This document shows, piece by piece, positions 48,611 through 59,351 of a stretch of 64,000 nt of DNA. Position 1 is the stretch's first letter; each line of letters begins with the position of its first letter. The stretch is from Liolophura sinensis (lineage: Eukaryota > Mollusca > Polyplacophora > Chitonida > Chitonidae), in the NCBI RefSeq assembly GCF_032854445.1, contig NC_088298.1:12573504-12637503 (forward strand), in the 5' to 3' direction. A model generated the notes under the pieces. That model was not told the origin of the DNA. It saw nothing but the letters and a program-made list of their open reading frames with translations, and searched no databases. Both the position numbers and the translations under genes were made by a program.

Positions 48611-51600
48611 ATGTCGGAAGGTAACAGATATGAGTTTACATTAGCAGACACCAAGGAACCAAAGAAGATATCTAGACTCGTACTATGCCTGGTGAGTACT
48701 CTCAGTGTGAAGTTTTTTTTTACAGGTTTCTTGTTAAACGACGCACGCAATAATGGTTCCCTTGGCGTGACGGTTTAAAGCGTCTAACACATTCGTGTAC
48801 AGCACTTTTCTCTCTTCAGATCTGAATCATTATCATGCAGTTTTCACGGAGGATCCACACGTAAAATCTGCATTTCTTCCCATCACCCTGATCTTGAAGA
48901 GAATTTTAAACAAACAATTAAACAAAAACAAAGTAGACAATAATTTGAATTGGCTTACAGTTAATGTTAAACTGTAAGGGAAATAAAACAAATAGGTATT
49001 GAATTGGTGTTTATTAACAGGTCGCTCAGTTAAGACAGATCAAAAATTAAAGAATAATATCAGATAACTTGCCACTATATATGTATGAAAGGCAACATTG
49101 TTTATGAACAGGTCACTCACTCAAGACACATCAAGCCTGAAAGACTAATATGTCGTCAATATATATGTATGAAAGGGAACATTGTTCATAAACAGGTCGC
49201 TGAGTCAAGACAGATCAAGCCTGAAAGAATAATAACAGATAACTCGTCAATATATATGTATGACGGGGAACATTGTTTATGCTGATCAATACCATAAGTT
49301 GAACAGATTAGTTAAAAGGAAGAAAACCCATTTAAATTACTGTCAGCTAACAATCGCCAAAAGATATCCAATCAGTATTTCCGTTGTTACAACTGGTATT
49401 TGATTTAACAAATGTTCGAATTTTCGTTCATCGCTGTAGCTACCGTTTGTAGCGTCCGATTCGTTATTTAGTAAGTCGCACAAAACGGACACATATATGC
49501 AATATAAAAATTATACAAGCTTTTAGATGTACTTAAATAAATTTGCTATGTTGATTGTCTCATGCAATACAGTCGCCATCAATTTTCCAGGAAATAAGCC
49601 ATTTAATCAGTTCATGTTTTTCTTCCGTTCTCCAGGGTGGCTCTGTGCTCTTGTTGTCCGTAGTGGTCATCGCAGCGGTGAGCGCCATAATTTATCAATA
49701 TTTTGCGTAAGTGTTTTGTTCTTGACCGCTGAGTGTCAGAAATTACCTTTCATGAGCCTAGTTTTAATTAATTAATTTATTTATACGGCGACGGCCAGTG
49801 TCACGGTGAGAGGAAACCGGCCAGAGGCAAAAGGAAATCCACGAACCTCCGCAGGTTGCGGCCAGATCTTCCCACCTACCGTGCGGCCAGAAAGGAAGCC
49901 AACATGTCCTACTTTTGAGCTCTCTTCCATGTTATCTCAAAATATCAAATTTTAAAACTTTTGACAATAATTGACAATCTACAAATATTAAATTTGTCTG
50001 ATACTTAAGTTCGGTCTATGTCTCACCACGCAGTCTACCACTGTAAAATGATCGCCTTCCAGTCTGTCTGCAAAGATGAACCACCTGACTGTCACATGTA
50101 AGCCAGCTGACGTTGTCAAACAATACCCGGGTTATTTTCGGACACCACTGGAACAGATCGAAGTAGAGCGGCGGTATAATCAGGATTCACAATACCTGAC
50201 TACAGTACCCCTGCCAAACTGCACACTGAACTGCATGTCTAGGGCGAAACGGGACACCACGCATGCGTTCTCCCCACGAAACGAAATGGAGGTTTTGGCT
50301 GTAGGCGCAAGCGTAATACGAAAGCTCGCGCGGACCAAGCGACAAGAATTACCAAACCCTGAAGGAAACCTTGGACGCAACCCAATTTTCCACGGTTGTT
50401 GCGAATCGTAAGTCAGTTAGTCTATCAATTATTCTCCGTGAAAGTCCTTCTTGTTTTTGTCTGTCTGTTTAATGCTTGTTCAGTAATGTCAATGACCCTT
50501 GTATCCTGCTCTCTGTTTAGCTAATCTATTATTTAAGTCGTTAAGTTTATTTAACCATACATCTGATTAAATGGGTAGTTTAAAAATTAATAAAGCAAAA
50601 TATGAATGAAATAACCAAAATCCAGTTATAAACTAGTGCTCAAAAGAAAGTATACAGCTGTTTGATCAGACATCAAATAAAAACGGAAAGAAATATATTT
50701 GAAATTATTTTTAATTCCATAAGAATATTCCATTTCACCTGAAACGTCCATACATACAGTTCATTAAATGGTGAAGTTTTGGTTTGATGGTCAGTCAAAG
50801 AGATGTGGTGTCAACAGAACATTTACACATTTGCAAAATTCAAATGAAGCATTTTTCCCTCTGGAAATGTCACTTAAATCATGCTCAGTAGCGAGTGTGG
50901 CCTCCATTGGCATTGATGCAGGCCACAACACGTCGCCGCATTGATGACGTCAGTTGTCGAATGACGTTAGGTGTGATTCGTTGCCATTCTTGTTGGAGAC
51001 ACTCTTCCAGCTGTGGAACGGTCACAGGTGGCACTGGCAGTCTTCTGACTTGTCTGCCCAGGTGGTCCCACAAGTGCTCAATTGGACTGAGGTCGGGTGA
51101 ACATGCCGGCCATGGTAAGAGATCGATGTTGGCGTTCTGTAGAAAGTTGTTCGTCAATCTTGCAGTATGAGGTCTTGCATTATCATGCTGGTACAAAATT
51201 CCTCTTTGCTGTTGGTGGATGAATGGCACTACAACCGGTCGTAAAACTTCATCCGTGTATCTGCGAGCATTGAGGTTCCCAGGAATCACCACCAGCCTCG
51301 TCTTCAGATCGCCGCAAATGCCTCTCCACACCATCACACTACCACCTCCAAACGCTCGAACTTGCTGAACGCAATTTGGCACCAAACGTTCTCCTACACG
51401 CCTGTATACCCTAGCCCGACCGTCATTTTACACGCAAAACCTGGTCTCGTCGGAGAACATTACCCGTGCCCATTCACGCCTCTGCCAGCGTAGAACGCGC
51501 CTGGCCCATATCAGCCGACGACGTTGATTTTGAGGCGTCAGATAAACTCCACAATACGGTCGACGTGCCCTAATACCGTGTTGACGTAGTCGACGGTAGA

Positions 51601-53873
51601 CTGTGTGTCGACTAATCGGGTGCCCTAGTGCCGTCGCCGCCGTTGACGTTGCCGTTACGTTCCGATTGCGGAGGTGAATGGTCCGGATGTGTCGATCTTC
51701 AGCGGGGGTGGTGACGCGTGGTCGACCGCTCCAAGGCCTGTCGGATGTAACGCCTGTCTGCCGGAGTCGCTGCATAAGTCTGACGATAGTTGCTCTTGTG
51801 TAACCAAAGGTTCTGGCAATGGCGGCGTTGGTCGCTCCTTGCTGGGCCATGCCGACAGCTCTCTCTCGCTCAACGGCTCAAAAGTGGCATACCTCTGGTG
51901 TTTTTCTGACGACTGTGTTCATAACGTTTCCCGTCGACTCATTTATACCGCCAATGCTCATCATGGATTATTTCTCAATTTTTTACTTTGCGCGATTTTT
52001 ATGTATTTGTTTTGGTGTATACTTTCTTTTGAGCACTAGTATATGTGCGCATTGTTAGGTTGGTAGTTTGTAAATCAGCCTTAACGAGCTGCAAAATGAA
52101 TAGGTTGTTTTTTTTGCTCGCCTTTTAGAGAAAAGTCATGGATCGCCCCAACAACAGCAATAAACCAGAAGGGAGAAAGAGTGAGCGTCATCCAGTTAGA
52201 TAAACATAAGCAATATTTCTTGCAGGAGTCTTGCAAGTGAGTATCGTCTTAAATGGAAAAATCCTTATGCTGCGTATTCATTGTACATATCTGTATTGTT
52301 AAATGAATAATAAAATGTAATATGTAAGGTAATTTAAACTGATCTCAGGAAAGGGCAATGGGCGGGCGGTAGTATGCAAATATAGCACTGTCGTAGAGTA
52401 TATTCCTTATATTACGGTTCAATTACTATTCATTTATATTGTTGCCTACATGTCACAGATGAACAAGGTTTTTAAAGGAGCAGAAAAAACCTAAAACAGT
52501 GACACTTTAGTCTAAAAAGAGCACATTTTTTTTATCTGTTTTTTTTGCTGCATAATTTTGCGTTTTTTGTTCGCAATACACGTAAAGTCTGAAAACGGCA
52601 CAAAGACTGTTATGTTACTAGCTACCAGGCGTATAAACCGAGATCAAACACCTCAAGTGAATGGCCATAACCTACTTACATAATGACGCTATTATTCGAC
52701 CGCGAGTGCTTCAATTTGCGGATTGTACAGTTAAGAGAGACAGTTCTTAGGACATACGTTTGCTTCAGAAATAATGTAGATTTCTTGCTTCATCGTTTTC
52801 ATTAGATATGTCCTGAGATGGTGAACATGAGGGGACGTGAAATTCTAAACCTTTATGGAATCTAAATTAGCTGACACTATCCATGTCGACTGGAAGTCTG
52901 GGAAAAAACCACGGTTATTGAAGTTATCAGTTTACATTGGACCAGATTATCGGAGATTAATTAATTTTGATGTCAATAAAATGTTCCAAGCTCAGTGATA
53001 TTTTCCAGAAACGTCAAATGTACGTCCCCTTATGCACACGATTCTGTTCTACGTAATAATTCATACGTCAGAAATGGAAAGAATTTCGCACTCTTGCCCT
53101 AGCTTTTTCTTAGCACACATCGCCAGAAAAAGCTAAAATACTGCCGACGTGCCTTTAGCCATAATTTTTTTTTATTCTTAGCATATATTTTGTCTTTTGT
53201 ATTATGTATATTTGCTTTTTATTAGGGTTATTGTGAACGTTCCACAATGATATGGTAGAAAATAAAGTTTTTGATGTGTGACAGTCAGAAACGCTTAAAT
53301 ACATTGATTCTATGTGCTTTTGGTTGTACTTTTATTACTGAAGGAAATCCGGATAGTTCGTCTATATATAAATCCTAAAATAGCAAAAGAAACAAGTGAA
53401 AGGAACTCAAATTCTTTTATTTATACAAATAAACAGCAGATATTAATCTTGGAGATGGTCGTTGTACTCTGTGACACACTCTACGTTGTTTAAAACATCA
53501 TTTCAGAGCACAATATCTCTCTCGTAACTCGAGTTATGTGATATATCATTGTCATAAAATCCAGCACTATGGCCAATTTGTTCAGATCGTACTACAGCCG
53601 GCACTGAATGGTAGAATCATTTTAGATAGTCAGAAACGATTTTCAGAAAGTTTTCTTAATATGTACACAATATATACTTTTGTCTAAGAAAATTATTCCA
53701 CTTTTGTTTCTAACAGACCTGCTCCTGGTTGCGTTTTCTGCACATGCGGCCAGCCAGAGCCGTTTCCCAACACCCCCGTCATTTACAAAGATGGTGAGAA
53801 GATGGAGTTTCATAATGACATTATTAGGTTGCCTGGCTGCTGTAAATGTCTGAACATAGGTCGAAGCACATAG
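48611..53873 (+). CDS. Neurotrophin/Spatzle-superfamily cystine-knot ligand precursor (intact, 5 exons)
   Basis: Exons 48611-48691, 49636-49706, 50063-50407, 52129-52236 and 53717-53873 join with GT-AG borders and consistent phases into 253 codons. The start is the only ATG that links in frame with the membrane exon. Residues 1-22 are a polar tail. Residues 23-50 form one hydrophobic helix (VLLLSVVVIAAVSAIIY), so the precursor looks type II, without a classical signal peptide. A pro-region follows with basic cleavage sites RAKR (111-114) and RTKR (141-144). The predicted mature part (145-253) begins QELPNPEG and contains FHGCCES (161-166), a TTAINQKGE segment, HKQYFLQESC (192-201), PGCVFCTC (205-212) and a terminal RLPGCCKC (239-246). 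The cysteine order and the KG..V...KQYF...C pattern resemble NGF, and the final CCKC resembles Spatzle. Intron 3 holds a Tc1-A transposon. Superfamily membership is an inference from motifs; another cystine-knot family is possible. Confidence 0.65.
49020..49285. repeat. Approximately 90-bp intronic repeat, 3 copies
   Basis: Three units each starting near 'acaggtcgctgagtcaagac' with 'gaacattgtttatg'. Unit 2 has two copies. Confidence 0.8.
49772..49906 (-). mobile_element. Diverged family 1 SINE fragment in intron 2 (unit 3)
   Basis: Same insertion as 32788-32930. Confidence 0.75.
50631..52041 (-). mobile_element. Tc1-A transposon, nearly complete, in neurotrophin-like intron 3
   Basis: A 1411-bp element with terminal inverted repeats of about 24 bp (starting 'actagtgctcaaaagaaag'), flanked by TA at 50629-50630 and 52042-52043. 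Removing it and one TA gives 'ccagttatatgtgcgcattg', which lines up base for base in length with the empty site in unit 2 ('ccagtcatctgtgtgcattg', near 33650). The insertion therefore postdates the unit 2/unit 3 split. Confidence 0.95.
50885..51895 (-). pseudogene. Tc1-A transposase, single in-frame stop
   Basis: Two frames, 51428-51850 and 50885-51385, are in the same register and are separated only by a TAA at about 51425-51427 (DETRFCV*NDGRARVY). The N-terminus near 51870-51895 has a small deletion relative to the copy at 7161, which shifts the ATG out of frame. The helix-turn-helix region (NAAIARTFGYTRATIVRLM), DETRF, DNARPHTA and SPDLSPIEHLWD are all present, with 34 residues between the last Asp and the Glu (DD34E). 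It is probably inactive but only lightly damaged. Confidence 0.92.
52237..53716. other. Neurotrophin-like intron 4 (unit 3)
   Basis: Homologous to 33851-35970 in unit 2, with indels. No other gene seen. Confidence 0.6.
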
Positions 53874-56800
53874 TCTGCTTTTTGAGAACACACATGCAAG
53901 AAACTGGAACTGGAGACGTACCAAACAATGAAGCGTTTTATATATTACAGTCTGGGAAAAGTAGATTCTCATTTAAACAAAATGAAGGCTTGAAATGGAA
54001 AGGTATGTTATCAAAGACACATATGTGCAATAAGCGCCTACAGCTTTGTCCCTTGAAGATATACGCATTTACAACGCCTTTGATGAGATGGGATTCTGGA
54101 TCATCTAATTTGATCTTGCGGACAATCTCTATGTTATAGACAGACATGACAGCAGTCGATTGAAAATACCTTGCATGGTGCCTGACACAACAGAAAGTAT
54201 TAGGATTCTAGCGTTAATGGCATAGAGGGAATCGGTGAACTGCAGGTTTTTGTGATAAATAAAGTGTTTGTTCACAATTGGAGATTTTAGAGTTCGAATT
54301 ATTTTATCGCTCATGGTAAGAAAGTCATTTTAATAACATTTACTACAACATGGGCGTATGAAAAAGTGTCCTCAAAACTTATTTAGAGTATACACGAACG
54401 ATGGAGAAAATTGTGGAGCTGAACTAAACTAGCTATGAACTAAGTTATGTTCCAGAAGAAAAGGGATGTCATTTATGCCGATCAGACAGAGGTGATCGAT
54501 AAGGTCAGCAAAAGCTCTCTGACACCTTTGTCAACTCACATGATACCATACTGTGTCTTTACCTTTAGTGACACAAGAATTCAAAACTCCCCTATTTAAT
54601 ATAAATATTTAATAGCACGCTCAATAACAGTCTGGATTTAGCGTCTGTTGATCCAATCGCCAATATTGACGTATGTTCCAATCCACCTAACTCCCGCTAG
54701 TTTACCTACAGCTCTGTTTTCAGGCCGTATGCTGATGTAAGAGCCCCCCCCCCCCTCTTGTAAATGGCCGATAGGGCTCAGCCACCTTTTTCCAGCCTAT
54801 AAACCTGATCATCATCGTACAACTGGAAACGTCTTGAACACAGCACTAAACCATCCACTGCCATACACTGTACTGAAGCATTAGTTGCCTTCAATGCGTA
54901 CCCGATTACCTGATTTTCAAGGCAGAGAAGAGTGATTTATAAGACAAACTTTTTAAATCTTTATTACTCAAGGTTAGCTGTGAGCGAAGTTCATAGTGCT
55001 AACCGTGATTGGTGTGTGTAGTACGATCTTGGTGCAGTGCAGAAGGTTGAAGAAAAAGACACAGTAGAAGTTCATAGAAGTACAGGTTTGGGTGAAGGCT
55101 AGTAAATAGTCATGTTCAATTAAAGTGCCAGATCATTCAAATAATAAACAAATACATTTCAATAACTGCCTTAACAAATAATATTTAAAAAATGTCAATA
55201 AATATGCAAGATAATATAACAAGTAATTACATGTTTTGGATAAAGCGTTTAGGCTCTTTAATTTTTAGTATTTGTTGTAACATTCGGATTGCTATCCCCA
55301 AACCATCATGTGTCCAGACGCATATGTTCGATATATAAACTGCAAAACAATAAATATAGTGTTCTGTAGTTTCACCTCTTGAAACATTGTATAAACATTT
55401 GGATTATCTGTTGGATTTGTTGTCGAGTGGTAATTATATTATATCGTCATCCAGTAGGCTACAGCCATTAGTCCTGAGACAAAGTTCAATATTTTCAGTT
55501 CAACAGTAGATCTTCTTAACAGTAGATTTGTTTAAATATTTAAAACAATATATTCCTGTGAAACTAGTCTGCGGTACTTATATTAAGCCACAAGGAATTT
55601 CACTCACAGCCAAAGGAATGATTTTTTTTTCCGAAATGAAAAAGCTTGAACAGGATGGAAGAAAGCCGTGTTCCATATCACCGAGAGAAATCATTTCGGA
55701 AAGGACAAAATACAAGTTTTTACAACAACAACAGTACAACAACACTCAAATACCTTGCGTACACAGCTTAAAGAGAACACAAAATGTGCAACCATATCTA
55801 CAATAAAAAAATCATATAAGACACAGTTATCACCGAAAAATATGTGAAAGTTTTGAAAGCTGAGAAGACGAAGTTCAGCATTGGGGATATTGGACTGACG
55901 GACAGTTCACTCTTATTAGCAATGCTGTAGCAAGCCTTATGAACTTGACCAATCAGCAGCGCTGAAAGCGTCACGTAATAATTGGCTGTCACGTCAAAAA
56001 GCCTGTTAGCTTTTTATTTTCAGTGTGGTATAGTGGATAGACAGATATCGATGTAATGAATTGGATTTTACTGATACATTTTGAACGACACTTTTATGAG
56101 AAAGGAACTGAGACAACTGTCCGTGTGACAATGTGTATATAATGGGCAGGAGGCAGTACTAACCTGTCCGGGAGAGCTGGCAAGAAAACTGCCTTGGGAG
56201 AGTCATTACTTGAAGAAAAATGATGTGACTTTGCGTTATTTTTCTTAAGCAAAGTCAGATTTATTACGAATATATCTTCCCAAAGTCTGAATGAATGGGT
56301 CTGTTATCAATCAGAAGGTCTTGTTATGTTCAGTAAATTGCCTGATGTCGGTACAATTGTTTAAACCCATGCAGAACGGAAACGAGCAGGACCGCTAAAA
56401 CAAGACCCTTGTGTCCACGAACATCGCCCTGACCGAGGGCCAAACTAAAAGAAACATCGGCTCTTTGAACACGGAACAGAGTTGATACTCTTTGGTTGTG
56501 TATCAGGCGTTTTTGTTTGTATTTTCTCTCTGCCACCGATGTGACGGGAGAGATCTTAGGATTTGTGACTTCACTCTAGATAGCTATCACATGGCAAAAT
56601 AGCGTCACCAATTGAGTTGCTTTTGTTGATATGCGGTGTGGAATTTTAAAAATAATTTTAGAACATTTTTGGAATACCACTTTATTAATTAATTCAGCTT
56701 TAGTGGCTGACTATGTTTACTTTAACGACGAAATCTTTTTTTCCACTTCATAAACTGACTTTATGCTGTGAATTGGGGTCACATTTGCTATTTTTCTTTG

Positions 56801-57302
56801 TTGAGGAAATATTACTTTACGAAAAGAAAACTAAAACTGGGAAAGTATTAGATTAAAGCCTACCTTCAAAAGATTTCTCGAACCTCAAACCATCTGGGCC
56901 TGACGATTTTGATTTGTCTGTATGCTTTAAAATCATCATTATTTCATCTGAGGTGGCAAATATTTCTTCAGGACAAGGTTTACCTGTTTAAGAAATGAAT
57001 GTAAATATGCTCTTTATACAGTTCGGATCTACAAAACGGATGTTCAGTTATCGGCGCACCATTATAAGAAGAAAAGGAGACATCCTGAAAGCCTCACTTT
57101 TACTTTGTTTCAGTCAAATGTCGCCTTTTGCGCAGAGACTAGAAAACACACCCACGTCAGGTATACTCCTGTAAAAAAATTCTGGTGTAGCTACCCAAGG
57201 AAGACACGCCCCTCTGTGACGCAAAAAACCCGCAATTGTTTACAAGGGCCTCGTGAGCTCGAGTTCCAGCTCATTTATTGCTAATACTAAAATGTTCTAC
57301 TG
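53874..57302. other. 3' flank and non-coding block (unit 3)
   Basis: The likely 3' untranslated region of the cystine-knot gene comes first, with AATAAA near 54255, followed by sequence paralogous to 36180-39300. A C-rich run is at 54745. No gene recognised. Confidence 0.5.
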
Positions 57303-57545
57303 TAAAAAGTGTTGAAGAATTTGAGAGATTACTTCGTGCCTTATACAAACCAAACAACTATTACTGCGTTCATGTGGACAGAAAGGCTTCCAAACGGCTT
57401 CCATATGGCCATTAAAAGCTTAGCTTAGTTTTGATAACGTGTTCGTTGCGGCAAAACTGGGAGTAGTCGTTTATGACGGATTTACGAGTTTATAAGCGGA
57501 TATTATATGCGTGCAAGAATTCCAGATATGACAGGCAACTGGTTT
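57303..57545 (+). pseudogene. GCNT exon fragment (unit 3)
   Basis: Counterpart of 39319-39560 with the same inserted base and later stops. It lies 1.8 kb upstream of the intact GCNT gene. Confidence 0.88.
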
Positions 57546-57989
57546 ACTATAATGTGTGCGTCTGAAAAAAATTACCAAATTTATTTAGATGAGAAAAACA
57601 ACCTAGAAAATTGAGAAATTAAACATTTGTGAACTTCAGAAGTCTTGAAGGTAAGATATGCCATTTTGTGCCTCCTATGAAAGCAGAGACAGGCGCCTAT
57701 TAATTGCGCTTCACGCTGTCTCGCATTTCACTAATTAGAAAAAGCACGCCCGAGTTACCATTTATTTGCTATATTTAGAACGCTGTTTTATACACATCCG
57801 CGCGCTACATATACGTCGGTTTGTCGCCAGATAGGAGTTTCTTACGAGAACTTTGAAGAATAAATTTAGTATACCTGAGACATTTTCATTTGCGGTAGTA
57901 CGAAGTGAGTATTCTCGTCCTAATGGGGTCAACTCGTCTGGTGTATTGCTTGGTAAGTATACTATGGACTAGACAGTACATGTATTATA
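57546..57989. other. Unit 3-specific sequence with possible orphan exon
   Basis: Not found at the equivalent position in unit 2. It holds two good donor-like sites, 'gaa|gtgagtatt' (57904) and 'gcttg|gtaagtata' (57953). The second follows an ATG at 57923 that reads MGSTRLVYCL, reminiscent of the end of neurotrophin-like exon 1 (SRLVLCL before its donor). Too short to call a gene. Confidence 0.3.
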
Positions 57990-58074
57990 GTAGTTACCAT
58001 CAACGTGTGGAGTAGTTACCATCAACGTATGGAGTAGTTACCATCAACGTATGGAGTAGCTACTATCAACGTAT
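57990..58074. repeat. 22-bp minisatellite (unit 3)
   Basis: About 4 units of 'gtggagtagttaccatcaac', counterpart of 40012-40146. Confidence 0.85.
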
Positions 58075-58374
58075 CTCGCCACTGAGCAACAGACTGATGC
58101 TCCAAACAAATCCAATTCTTGAATCCATTACTAGGTTTCAACCCACACCTTAAATCCTCAGTCCGATTGAAAGGTTGGCACCTTAATCACATGTCACTCT
58201 ATAAAATGATTAGTTCTTTTAGAGAAATGCGTACTAATCACCTATTTGTTCTAGAAATTACCCATTTTCAATGAAGTTTGATTCAGATATACTTATAATT
58301 GACCCGACCTTACACTGAAGTGACTCTATACATCTACATACGCTATAGGATAGACCGATCCTTTATGCAGGTGG

Positions 58375-58652
58375 CGGGGCCTCTGTGGATAAGGTGGTTA
58401 GCGCGCTAGCGGAGCGTAATGACGGAGTCTCTCATCAATGCGGTGAGATCTGTAAGTTCAAGTCCAGCGCCTGCTGCCTTCTTCTCCAGTTGTACGTGGG
58501 AAGGTCTGCCAGTAACCTGCGGATGGTGGTGGGTTTCCCCCGGGCTCTACCCGGTTTCCACCCACTATAATGCTGGCCGTCGTCGTATAAGTGAAATATT
58601 CTTGAGTACGGCGTGAAACACCAATCAAATAAATAAATAGATAAATAAATAA
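58375..58652 (+). mobile_element. Family 1 SINE, full length (unit 3)
   Basis: Same insertion as 40450-40730, with flanking 'tatgcaggtggc' on the left and 'catgcaggtggc' on the right. Confidence 0.92.
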
Positions 58653-58849
58653 ATTCATGCAGGTGGCCGTGGCACACATGTAGGCCATAAGACGAACCGG
58701 CCCTTTCATGGAGACGACACTGTACATTGACGATAAACCTACACACACCCATAAATTTATCTCACAGTTGAGATTTGCTATATAACTGACTAGCCATAGT
58801 CTTAGCTGTTTGATTGTCGGTTTACTTTTGTATATGTATGTATATGTAT

Positions 58850-59110
58850 GAATGCTTGGGGGCTTAGGTCGTACTTTACAGATTTTCAGTCATATGACGA
58901 CGAATGCACATAAGTGAGTGGCATAGCTTTTTTGTGGCATCTTTTCATCTAGGTTCGGCCAAGGCTGTAAGTCCCTGGGCTTGTCAGGATGATGTACAGT
59001 CGTTTCTAGCCAGTCCGCTGTCAGTGCCTGGTTTCACCCACCTGTGAACCCCTCCACTGTCTTTGCATGGTTTATTCCGCCTATAAAACCAGCCACTGTC
59101 TGTGCCATGT
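58850..59110 (-). mobile_element. SINE-like tail and short repeats upstream of GCNT (unit 3)
   Basis: Counterpart of 8998-9200 and 40930-41190: 'gcttgggggcttaggtcgta', 'cagtcatatgacgacg', then repeated 'cccctccactgtctttgc' segments. Confidence 0.5.
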
Positions 59111-59351
59111 GTCATTGGTCCAAATATATAACTGCTGTAACCGCCTCCCGTACACACTTGGCAAATTTGTTCGGAATTTCTTTGTGGCAAAGATCCTGGT
59201 GTCCATGTTGTGACAAGTTCAGCTTAACTTCCACAATATCATCCGCGGATATCAAGGTGACATTGTCCGTGCTAATCATCCGGTGACAACATTCAGCGTA
59301 ACTTGGAAGCGATATCCTCCGCGGTGTCCCCCGGAGTCGTCCCACAGGAAT

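Noticed and set aside
59283-59351. GTG-initiated N-terminal extension of GCNT (23 codons)
   Set aside because: GTG is not an expected start for a nuclear gene. The ATG at 59352 places the signal anchor eight residues from the N-terminus, as usual for type II Golgi enzymes.
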